From: Metridium senile
Taxonomy: Eukaryota > Cnidaria > Anthozoa > Actiniaria > Metridiidae
Assembly (NCBI GenBank): GCA_949775045.1
Contig: OX459098.1
Span: forward strand, 22,798,375 to 22,862,374
Direction of reading: 5' to 3'
DNA: 64,000 nt
The notes beneath the pieces are model-generated. The model had not been told where the DNA came from. It saw only the letters and a program-made list of their open reading frames with translations, and did not search any database. Numbering within the stretch: position 1 is the stretch's first letter; each line of letters begins with the position of its first letter. Shown here piece after piece: positions 1 through 10,300 of the stretch. Both the position numbers and the translations under genes were made by a program.

Positions 1-234
1 GATTGGCCTGGGCAATACACGATGACATCATAAAGCATTGCAATGATAATAGATCTAGCTGGATATTACAAGTTTATTCAGGAAGACATGGTACTCTAGA
101 GTCATCCAAGCAAAGCTTTCATTAATACAATCACACATCAATAAACGTTGTTGTAAGCAGGGTTCTTTCCCTGTAGCACTCCTCCCAGTCAAAGATCCAA
201 CCGATAACAATATTTAGTTACCATGGGAACAAAC
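1..234. other. Intron of CEBPZ at the window edge
   Basis: Sequence left of the last visible CEBPZ exon. The donor gtttgt is directly after 235. I see no further exon matching the family in these bases, so the next coding exon should lie beyond the left edge. Confidence 0.6.
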
Positions 235-3200
235 CTTAAAGAATGAAAAGTAAATAGCAATAAGCTTGCTGGCTAGTCCATGGTCATTCTTGCTCAGGAT
301 GATTTGATTCAGGAAACAAACAGCATAATACCTTGAAGTAAAACCAACAACAAACATATCAAGACATAATGTAACAAATAATGTGATACAAGGAAACTAT
401 AAAGCATTTAAAAGAGCTATTTATTAGGCCTATAATTATAAAAAGTGTATTTTGATTAGAATATTGAGGGGGGAGGGTAACATTATTTTTGGAAGCTATA
501 TGGAGGGGGGTTGTCACGAATTGTATGCAGCTTTAGTAATAAACTGGGAACATATAGGGGGATTACAATATTTTTTACTGACCAGGAACAGGGTTGTACA
601 ATATTTGAAAAAGACAACACATGATTTTGCCAACCCCCCTAACTGTGGTCACACTACCTTAGGTCGTCATCTCTTGACAAACTTGGACTGAGTAGTTTAT
701 ATTCTACATTTAAATTATATACTGGTGAAGATGAATATCCATAAAACTGTCATTGACTTACTGTGCCTTGTTGCTGATGTTTGGTCGATATAATAACATC
801 TCAACTGCTTTTACTATCACCAATTTCATATTTGGATGCTTGGTAACTAGTGAGAGTAAAAAAAAACACTGCTTGAATAATAGTACATCCAATTGTAAAT
901 GAAATGTTTGTTGACATACCTAATAACCTTAATAAATGTGATGATTTTGATGCTACACTACGGTCAGGGTCTCCAACTTTGTTCACTAGAAACTTGAGCA
1001 ACAACTGTAAACAACAAAGTGAGAAAAACCCAAGTGAGAGAGATATTAAAAAGACAGAGATATTATAGAATTAAGGAATAGAGCAGTCGAGGAAGAAAGA
1101 AAAACACTGTATAGCACTAAATCAATCTTTGTAGTAGACATTTGTATCTGCACCAAGGAAGGAAGGATGGTCAATGGCAAGTTACCTGTTCTTGTTCTGG
1201 ATTCTGAGACAAGAGATCAAATACAACCCCTGACAATAAAAAAGAGAAAATCCCTTTATCAATAACTAATGCTTTCATGTGGAATTGTTTACAATAATAA
1301 CACTTGGTAGCACTCTATGAGAGGGTGTGAGGAGACGGGTACACATTCCAGCTCATCCAAGCTGACACCACAAGAAGAAATTTACTGTAAACCTACCAAG
1401 TGTCTTGGTTCTAATATTGGTGATGGTATCTTGAAGATGTTGCTGAAATGAACAATAATAAATGTATTCCTTGACAATAAAAAGACAAATAAACTTGTAA
1501 GAGGATCAATGTCTTTAATTAACCATTTGCGTCTAACCCACATTTTTGGTAGAAATGTGACATAAAATGGACATGATGATGATGATTAATGAATGAATGG
1601 GATATAAAATGAGCGGTCATACCTCCAAGGACATCACAAACTCAGCATATTTCTGTTTAAGCACGTCTTCGTAATACCACAAGACCAGTCGTGTCTGGCG
1701 AGTCTCTTTTGTTATCTTATTCTTGTTCTTTGCTTCAAACATGGTTAAAGGTTGCTATAGAATTGAACAGAACAGTGAGCTACTAAGACTGTGACCTTGG
1801 TGAAATCAGTAGATTTGTTGTTTGTCTATATCATATGTGAATTGCAACAATAATGTAATGATTATACATTGACTGGAAATACAGTAACTACCATTGCTAT
1901 AGCAACCATCTCTGAATCAATAAATCTTATGTTCCCTTGGAAACACAATTATAACACTATCACATGTATGAGGCTAGTCAGTCCAGGCCCATAGTTACAT
2001 TTATTAATATTTATATATATTATTTATTAATATTTTAATGACATGCATGGGTTATATAAGTTATGGTGCACAAACCTGTGCAAAAGTCTTTAGTTTTCTA
2101 TTCTCAGGGAGTAAATCCTCCAGCCACAGTTCTTTCAAGGTATCTGTTAAAGACACAACAGATTTACAATAGTCCTTTACAATGTAGAAAAGCCTTCTAT
2201 GATAAGAACACTTACCAATAGCCATGATACTCTCTCTTCGTCCTTTCTTTTTAGACATGGTAACTAAGATATCAAGAGCTTTCACCTGGTGTACAGGCGA
2301 TTCCTGTGAATATGAATAAAACAATATATATCACAACACAATAAAACTGGACTAGCTCTATTAGGCAACTTAAGTGACTAATATTATTATTTTTATTTAT
2401 AAGTTTTTATATACCGGTACATTATGTACAAATTTTATCCAATCTGTTAATTTATTATCATTATTGTTATTTCATATATATATTTCTTTATTTTTCATAG
2501 TTAGCGTGATATAGTTTTTGCTGACTTAATAAAATGTAGATTGTTTCAAAGATATGCCTATTGTTCTGTCCTATTGTTCTCAACCTGTTAAAAAAAGAAA
2601 CAAAATCTCTCTCGCTAATCAAAGTCTTATGTAACTACTTCTCACCTACAATACCATATATGGTAATGGCATTGTTTTCAATGCATACAGTATTTCTAAT
2701 ACGTGTAGATATAGGTAACAAGTCATTCAAGAGAGTTTATATTGCGTAGTACCCGTTACTATCTACTCACTTGTACTTGTAAAGTAAGAGCTGCTATCTT
2801 GTCACCAAGAGTTCCAGATGTAACAACTGTCTTCATCCATTTACTTTCAGATGAACTACGCTTTTCTTTAACTATTAGAGATTATAAATCAATAGATATA
2901 TATATTTAATAATAAATAGATAAATGGAAACTAGCAAGTAAACTAGTATAGGCTGCGGCAGTGTTTGATATAAAAAACGATAGGTAATATAATGAAATTT
3001 GTAACACTGTAAAATAATGTTGACTTCCAGTGAGGATACTTGAACCGTTAACACTTGACTTTTTTCATGTTACTAGTTTCTGAGCCTTCTACTGCTTCAA
3101 AACCTCTAAAAATGAAGCAGTTCCAATACACTAAGTGTTCATAATACATCTTATTTCTAATCTATTCGCTTAAGGGATGTGGGTTAAAAAAAGTAACAAA

Positions 3201-5488
3201 TAAACCCAAAGTGTTCACGGTTTGAGTATCCTCACTGTAACTTTACTAAAATTATAGAATTACTAGAATTGCAAATAGATGTTTGGACATACATAGCATA
3301 TAGATAAGAGAGAGCATTGACTAGATTACTCCTATGTCATTACTGACCACAAATGATGAAGAAAATATGATCATGGTGACAATAATAAATCACAAAATGT
3401 TTATTTACATTTTTGGTAAAGGTCACTTTCATTTTGCCATGTATCCACTGCTTGTTGCTGAAGTCTGGTAATGTTATTGGTTGACAACTTGGTTTGGGAT
3501 TGATTATCATCAGGTATCTATGGCAACAACACAACACAATATAACAGTCAATATGTATGCACTCCATGTTCTGTGAAACCACTTTGAAACTTACCAAGAT
3601 CCCATAAAAAGGAGATATTGTAAGCAATTTAGAGTTTTTATGCCAGTCCCTGTTTTTATTATAAAATCACGTTTGGTTGGAAAGGGTGAGTGGGGAGACT
3701 GGGCACAGATGCAAAGATTTCAATTTGGCCGCCCCCCCTCTCAAGGTGAATTGCACTGAAAATTGATTTGCCAGGGTAAAGGTGCCACTGCCATTTATCA
3801 GTTTTAATTTGAAATCCCACCTCCTCCCCTTTCCACCCTGTCATAATTTCCTTTTAAGGATTACATGATGGCGTGTAAAGCCCTCACCTTTGATGGGTTT
3901 AACTTTTAATTGGTCATATCAGTGTTAATTTGACCTTTTTACACCGTTATTGTTGTATATTAAAGTTACTATGTGTTTTGGCACATAACTAAAATATATC
4001 CAAACAAATTGTGTGGTGTCTTTCTTCCCATCAAACGAGCTAGCTCTGACAGCAATATCTTATTATCATATACAGTTTGTGTAGAAGATGGTATAAATAG
4101 AGTTTTAGTGAAACCCCTATACCAGACAGTGGTGAGACCAAGGAAAATGTCTGGTTTAATAGACCTTTTCACAGATTCTTTCAGTGAACATTAATAATAA
4201 TTCTAAGTCGAGGTTGGAGTTGCCACACATAGCAAAATTATAATTTATTAAGCACAGCAGCTCAAACACGGAACTGTGAAAATTGAACTGTGTTTATTAT
4301 GTACAGTTCTATTTGGGTAAATTTGAGATCAAAACCTTTACATAGAGGGGTTCTGCTGTATAATATGGTGTGTTTATTACCTGGTCATACCACTTGCCAC
4401 CAGGTTTAATGAGTAACTTATTTTGTAGCTCTATTGTTTCATGGTCAAGCTGTTCAACTTTCTCTTGTTCTTTATCTTTTGTTTCATTTGATTTCTCCTG
4501 TTCAGGCTTGTCTTTTGGTAGGTCTTTGTCTTTTTTCTTTTCATTTCTTTCTTTCTTTGTTTCTTTCTTTGTCTTCTTTTCATTTGTTTTTTTCTCTGCT
4601 TCTTTCTCAGTCTTCTTTTCATTTTGTTTCTTTGTTTTGTCAGGAGACCCAGGCTCTTCATCATCTGATTGGGCGCTTTCTTTTATATCTCTATATCACA
4701 TGATACAAGGTTTTATCAGAAACAATTTACTATGCATTCAAACTATTAAAATCAAACATGTATGGATGTAGATTTGTTACATACTCTTCAATATCATCTG
4801 TATCAGGAATGACTTTATCCAGGCCTAGTTCTTGGATCATGGATAAAACCTACAGAAACATTGAAATGAATTTAGCATGTTTGATGATAGATATCACTCT
4901 TAGTAGTCTGAGCACAATGGGATGCCTGTGTATCTATCTCGCATAGATGTGTATTTATCTCGCATAGATTTGTCAAATAATAGATTATTAATGAATTGAT
5001 ATCAAAACATATGAAACTGAATGGAAATAAGAAAACATCTGACTTTGTGTCCATCAAAATAAAGTACTACATCAACAGATATAAGTAAATCTATGTACAC
5101 TCAATGTATTTCAAACTTTACAGAACAATGGATTGACTACCTCATCTTTGCGTATTTGTTCGCTGCCCTTTGATTTATTATCCGTGTTCAAGCCCTCCAG
5201 GGCAATGACGTCTTTAAGCATCTCAAAATCATCCTAAGTAACAAAGCACAAACAGTGAAAGCCTATTAGTAATCTTTTTATAGCTATCAACATCGACAAC
5301 TTGCAAGCTTGTCTTTTCACTAGAACATAGCTCGGTTTATGGTAAATTACCATATATTATTACGACTTTTAGAGTCTATATCTTACCTTATCACCTCCCA
5401 CGGCTAACACTTCGTCTAGTGAGAAGTCTTTAGTTTCTTTTCGAGGTTTTTTCTTCTTGTTGTTTTTACCCTTCATCTTAGTCGCCAT
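235..5488 (-). CDS. CEBPZ: CEBPZ / NOC1 (CCAAT/enhancer-binding protein zeta), 14 exons, C-terminus off the left edge
   Basis: Nucleolar CBF/Mak21-family protein; yeast Noc1 acts in pre-60S ribosome assembly. Exons (minus strand): 5387-5488, 5141-5233, 4785-4849, 4381-4690, 3409-3517, 2771-2871, 2216-2303, 2076-2143, 1623-1754, 1397-1442, 1186-1229, 920-1004, 762-846, 235-331. All phases join, giving 475 residues. Landmarks shared with the human protein as I remember it: N-terminal FSLDEVLAVGG; a Lys/Glu-rich linker (exon 4) ending PGGKWYD; TSGTLGDKIAALTLQVQ; ELWLEDLLPENRKLKTF; RLVLWYYEDVLKQKYAEFV; LVNKVGDPDRSVASKSSHLL; KHPNMK; YRPNISNKAQYYAVCFLNQ. The start was chosen because it opens the FSLDEVL exon and no in-frame ATG precedes it. 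The exon after FSFFK (end 235) and the rest of the CBF domain lie outside the window. The orthology is clear; a few boundaries could shift by a codon. Confidence 0.93.
2927..3027. repeat. Dispersed repeat, family A (copy 1)
   Basis: Contains ctagtataggctgc, gtgtttgatataaa, a taatataatgaaatttgtaacac block and aatgttgactt. The same blocks occur, in either orientation, near 11826-12127, 28296-28352, 35842-35930 and 59228-59291. Non-coding; lies in a CEBPZ intron and abuts the next element. Confidence 0.75.
3028..3237. mobile_element. Miniature inverted-repeat element (MITE) in a CEBPZ intron
   Basis: About 210 bases with imperfect terminal inverted repeats: left end cagtgaggatacttgaacc, right end the complement (ggtttgagtatcctcactg). 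No coding capacity. Superfamily not assigned. Confidence 0.7.
4155..4300. mobile_element. Diverged copy of MITE family B, in a CEBPZ intron
   Basis: Shares, in the same order, the blocks ataga/gtccttttcac, agtcgaggttggagttgc, cacatagcaaaattataatttat and gaactgtga with the better-preserved element at 43974-44132. Boundaries are approximate. Confidence 0.55.
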
Positions 5489-5520
5489 CTTGTTTGACCC
5501 ACGTGCTTACCACAGGAAGC
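5489..5520 (-). promoter_or_regulatory. CEBPZ proximal promoter / 5' UTR with E-box and TTCCTGTG motif
   Basis: On the minus strand the sequence reads GGCTTCCTGTG (5511-5520), then CACGTG (5500-5505), then the start codon at 5488. TTCCTGTG is the complement of an ETS-type ACAGGAA core; CACGTG is a canonical E-box (MYC/USF family). The transcription start is not determined. Confidence 0.55.
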
Positions 5521-5993
5521 CCACAACTGTAGCATAACACCCCTCCCCTCCCGTACATAAAAATAACCCAACCCTGATTTTCTCTGATCGCTCTATATTT
5601 TTTTGTTATCATATCTCTTAGTCTGTTTTAAACCCTTGCTGGTCCATCACTCTACAAATTAGCACAGGAACATTACTCGATTTTTATTCAAAATATTTTC
5701 ATTTGTATATAATTTAAAATGATTGTTGACATTCAGTTTGTCTTTAATTGTAAATATTGTCCCTTTGAACTGCACATATCACCGTCACAATTAAGTGGGT
5801 TCTTGCATATTTTTAACAAAGGCTTCACCTGTCTTTATCAGAGAGACTGAACCATTGCAATATCTTTACAGCAAGGTGGATAATCTTTTTACTGCAGTTG
5901 ATGTGTCTTCTTTTTCCCTTGCTTGTTTTGTCTGCTTTAACAAAGACAAAAAGGGCCTTTACCCTTAGGAAAGACTATCCTGTTATTATTCAT
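5521..5993. other. Spacer between CEBPZ and the end of COX16
   Basis: AT-rich, with no convincing reading frame. It should hold distal CEBPZ promoter sequence and the COX16 3' UTR. Nothing else recognised. Confidence 0.6.
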
Positions 5994-7295
5994 CTATTTA
6001 TTTTCTTGAGTCTTTGTCTCTTCCCATGGTCGAGGTCCTCTTTTATTTTCCCATGTGTCAATGTTGACCTTTGTATTGATTTCCTACAGAAAGAAGACTG
6101 GTTAATTTAGCACAATCTCTCCAATATCATATGACAATGTTGTGTTACTTACCGTGTAGGCATTCTCTAAAGAGATCTCATCGTTTCTTCTTGGTAAAAC
6201 ATTAAGTGCCTCTTCTCTTGACAGCTGATAACAACATATATACACAAATAACATAAACAATAACATAAACACAAATAACATAAACAATAACATAACATAA
6301 ACACAAATAACATAAATATCAACTCTTTGGTGTACATTATCTTCTACTCACAGGCAGCCCAACTATTCTCTTTGAGGATTTTTTTAATGACAATAAAGTT
6401 ATTTTTAACCACGCGCCGAGTGCCATATTGGAATAAAATCTTTTGTTAATCAATGAGCGCGCGGTTGGGGTTCCTGTGGTGTATTTGTTTGAATGAGTAC
6501 AAATGGGATTCCTGTGGCTTTGTGCAAGCAATTTTTCCGTCGTGCGAAAGCGCATGTACGACAGAAAAATCGAAGAAAGTAGTATCTTACCTCCCTCTTC
6601 AACACCGCGCGACTTTGACGGAAAAATTGCTTGCAAAAAGCCACAGGAATCCCATCCGCACCCATTCAAACAAATAGACCACAGGAACCCCACCCACATG
6701 CTCAATGATTGATAAAAGATTTTATTCCAATATGGCGCTCGGCGCGCGGTTAAAAATAACTTTATTGTCTTTAAAAAAAATCCTCAGATAGAATAGTTGG
6801 GCTGCCTGTGGTCTACTATGTCATGACTACCAAATGAATATTGTTTGACCAAACACTGAAAACATTTCATAAACAAATACATGAATGAATGCATAAATGA
6901 ATGCATAAATGAAATAATGAGAAAATGGGAAGATAAAAATTGAGTCTATCACAAGTCAATAATAAAGTTATTATGATTAAGTCAGCATAAATGTTAATGA
7001 TAGGCTTTCTGGATAAATGTTTGCTGTTATTTCAAGCATGCTCTACCTTCTGGTACTTTGAATCTCGTCTTTTGATTTTGATATCAGTGAATTCCTTCAA
7101 TCCAAATGAGCCAGCAACAACTAGCACCTAACAAAAAACATTAAATACATCAACTGTACATCGTAAATAACTATCATATTAAACATCTAACTAATACCAA
7201 ATACATAATATGTTTTTCTTTACCACCATTGGCACACCAAACTGTAAAAATCGTTTTTGAGTTCGAGTCAAACTTGAGAATAATCTTGACGCCAT
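5994..7295 (-). CDS. COX16: COX16, cytochrome c oxidase assembly factor
   Basis: Small inner-membrane mitochondrial protein needed for assembly of cytochrome c oxidase (COX2 metallation/insertion in human). Exons: 7224-7295, 7047-7127, 6153-6224, 5994-6083, all phase 0, for 104 residues (human 106). Key matches: FGVPMVVLVVAGSFGLKEF (about residues 19-37; human YGVPMLLLIVGGSFGLREF), which is the single membrane segment; DEISLENAY; and WENKRGPRPWE near the C-terminus (human KNIRGPRPWED). The start codon is the first ATG after the short 66-base divergent promoter shared with MRPS5. Intron 2 (6225-7046) carries a large foldback element. Confidence 0.95.
6349..6811. mobile_element. Foldback (long inverted-repeat) element with 6-bp target duplication
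   Basis: Arms of about 190 bases: the left end cacaggcagcccaactatt is mirrored by aatagttgggctgcctgtgg at the right end, and the internal blocks (ggttaaaaataactttattg, ttccaatatggc, aaaagattttattcc, gcaagcaatttttccgtc) are mirrored too. TCTACT at 6343-6348 is repeated at 6812-6817, so it looks like a target-site duplication. There is no transposase. Each arm holds two copies of GGG(G/A)TTCCTGTGG (6467-6479 and 6505-6517 in the left arm), the motif also found upstream of host genes. ORFs inside it are products of the palindrome, not genes. Confidence 0.85.
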
Positions 7296-7361
7296 GTTTT
7301 CATCATTACACAGGAAGCCCAAGCTAATTGGTATGTTTTGGGGTTCCTGTGCTTGCCCAAG
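7296..7361. promoter_or_regulatory. 66-bp divergent promoter, COX16 / MRPS5
   Basis: Only 66 bases separate the two start codons. It contains two outward-pointing copies of the motif: GGGCTTCCTGTG read toward COX16 (7309-7320 on the minus strand, 13 bases before its ATG) and GGGGTTCCTGTG read toward MRPS5 (7340-7351, 10 bases before its ATG). No TATA box. Either the motifs are ETS-like sites or they mark the transcription start, with very short 5' UTRs. Confidence 0.75.
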
Positions 7362-10300
7362 ATGGCGGCGAGTTTAGTGAGGTTAGCATGTGCTAGCGCT
7401 ACAAGGACAATATTATCTCGAAATACCTCATTATTGGCAACAAATAATGTAGCGGTTTTACAGAAATATAGTCTTCTATCAGTTCAAGGTGAGAAATTAG
7501 ATCGATTTTGGGAATTAAAGAAAATAACACCATTAAAATTGATTTAGATCAGCCTCAAGACTCTCCTTCAGTCGCAGATATAAGAAACCCTTTGACTAGC
7601 ATACAGTAGAATTTATCACAGCAAATATGAGAGTTAGTTTAACTAGTATTATTTATTTGTATGAATAGATTGTGAATATTTGATGTGTTATTGTAGGTTC
7701 TCAGCTGACATTGTGCAGACAATACTCCAATCAAGACGGTATGATTCTTGTTAAAAGTTTTATTATTAATGCCAATTAATTAAAGTTTATTTATATATAA
7801 TTTGCATAGTTTACATCAACCTGGAACCTTTTATTGACAAATCAACAATATCTTCATTTTGATTGTGAACATTATCATCATCATCATTGTCAATACTAGC
7901 CTGAACATCATTAAATTTCACAATACATGCTAATGTATCATAATCATCCATAACAGTGTAATCATCATCATAGCCCCATCATATTCTTACTTACTTTTGG
8001 GTAGATCATCCTTGCGGTAATTGGGACATATTCATTGGCAACAAAACCATCAATTATCTTGTTATCCATTGTTATTTCATACTCAGTCTTATAATATCAT
8101 TCTTTATTATGTAGATGAATATGAGAAACTTTGGGCTGCAGCAACAGGGGGAAGAGGTACTGGGCGTGGTAGAAAGAAGAAAGTACAGAAGGGTGTTGCC
8201 CCTGAGAAGCTGAAATATGGTCGTGGTGAAATGAAATGGGAAGGGTTCAATGCTCCTGTTGTACTTGAGGGAGACAAGGAAACGAAAGAGAAAGATGAGA
8301 AAGAATATGAAGGGTTTGAGAAAGGGAGGACATCTTGGTTTAGTAGAGGATGGAGTGGACGGACATGGCCAGGAAGAAAGACTGGTCATCCAGAAAGACC
8401 AAATAAAGGTCAGTAAATATTAGTAATTATTTATTCATTACATGTATACCAGGTTCTGTTTTAGTGTTAAAGATCAACATTGGCTGTACCCCTTCATTGT
8501 GTAACTCAGAAAATGAATCATAGTTCTTCAAAATTAACTTCTTTTCTCTTTTCAATTCAGAGATTTTAAGGGATTTTGATTCTGTTGTTGTTGAGGTAAG
8601 TCATGTCTTGAAATAGCAGATTATTTAACTATGCTCTGTGTCTAAAAAGACTTGGTGTTTTTTTTTGTAGGTGACAAGGGTTAGTAATGTTACTTCAGGA
8701 GGAAAGAAAAGATCACAACGAGCGCTTGTTGTTGTTGGAAACAGGAATGGTGCTGCAGGTAGGTGTATTGTTTCTCTTTACTCTCATACACATGCATTAT
8801 AACCATGGGGCTCAATTCCCGCCAAGGGCATATTATATTTTTCTCATGTATCTGTATTTCACTTGTACACCGAACGCATTTCAATTTATTATTCACATGC
8901 AGTATACTTAACAGTGATACTTTGTGGTTTTAGGTTTTGGTATTGGAAAAGGTCGTACACCATTCAGTGCAATACGTAAGGTACTGTAGATAGAATATAT
9001 CAATTATTATAACATTGTATGATTATATCAACACTTGTTCTCTTGTTGACCACCAGGCAAGAAACACAGCTGCAAACTATTTGTACTTTGTTGAACGTTG
9101 TGACAACCATACAAGTAAGTCACCATAGTAACCAAATATTACAAAATTAATGTAGCTTAAATATTGTTTTCCATCATCATTTACCATAGCAACTACAGTA
9201 TATTGAAATGTATTGTAATAATTATGTTATTATCTTGTTAGTTTTCCATTATCATTTACCATAGCAACTACAGTATATTGAAATGTATTGTAATAATTAT
9301 GTTATTATCTTGTTAGTTTTCCATCATCATTTACCATAGCAACTACAGTATATTGAAATGTATTGTAATAATTATGTTATTATCTTGTTAGTTTTCCATC
9401 ATCATTTACCATAGCAACTACAGTATATTGAAATGTATTATAATAATTATGTTATTATCTTGTTAGTTTTCCATCATCATTTACCAAGGCAACTACAGTA
9501 TATTGAAATGTATTGTAATAATTATGTTATTATCTTGTTAGTTTTCCATTATCATTTACCATAGCAACTACAGTATATTGAAATGTATTGTAATAATTAT
9601 GTTATTATCTTGTTAGTTTTCCATTATCATTTACCATAGCAACTACAGTATATTGAAATGTATTGTAATAATTATGTTATTATCTTGTTAGTTTCCATTA
9701 TCATTTACCATAGCAACTACAGTATATTGAAATGTATTGTAATAATTATGTTATTATCTTGTTAGTTTTCCATTATCATTTACCATAGCAACTACAGTAT
9801 ATTGAAATGTATTGTAATAATTATGTTATTATCTTGTTAGTTTTCCATCATCATTTACCAAGGCAACTACAGTATATTGAAATGTATTGTAATAATTATG
9901 TTATTATCTTGTTAGTTTTCCATCATCATTTACCATAGCAACTACAGTATATTGAAATGTATTGTAATAATTATGTTATTATCTTGTTAGTTTTCCATCA
10001 TCATTTACCATAGCAACTACAGTATATTGAAATGTATTGTAATAATTATGTTATTATCTTGTTAGTTTTCCATCATCATTTACCATAGCAACTACAGTAT
10101 ATTGAAATGTATTATAATAATTATGTTATTATCTTGTTAGTTTTCCATCATCATTTACCAAGGCAACTACAGTATATTGAAATGTATTGTAATAATTATG
10201 TTATTATCTTGTTAGTTTTCCATTATCATTTACCATAGCAACTACAGTATATTGAAATGTATTGTAATAATTATGTTATTATCTTGTTAGTTTTCCATTA

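Noticed and set aside
4370..4771. Ser/Phe-rich plus-strand ORF of 133 codons
   Set aside because: Antisense of the Lys/Glu-rich CEBPZ exon 4.
6337..6712. Several overlapping ORFs with similar peptides on both strands
   Set aside because: Created by the two arms of the foldback element.
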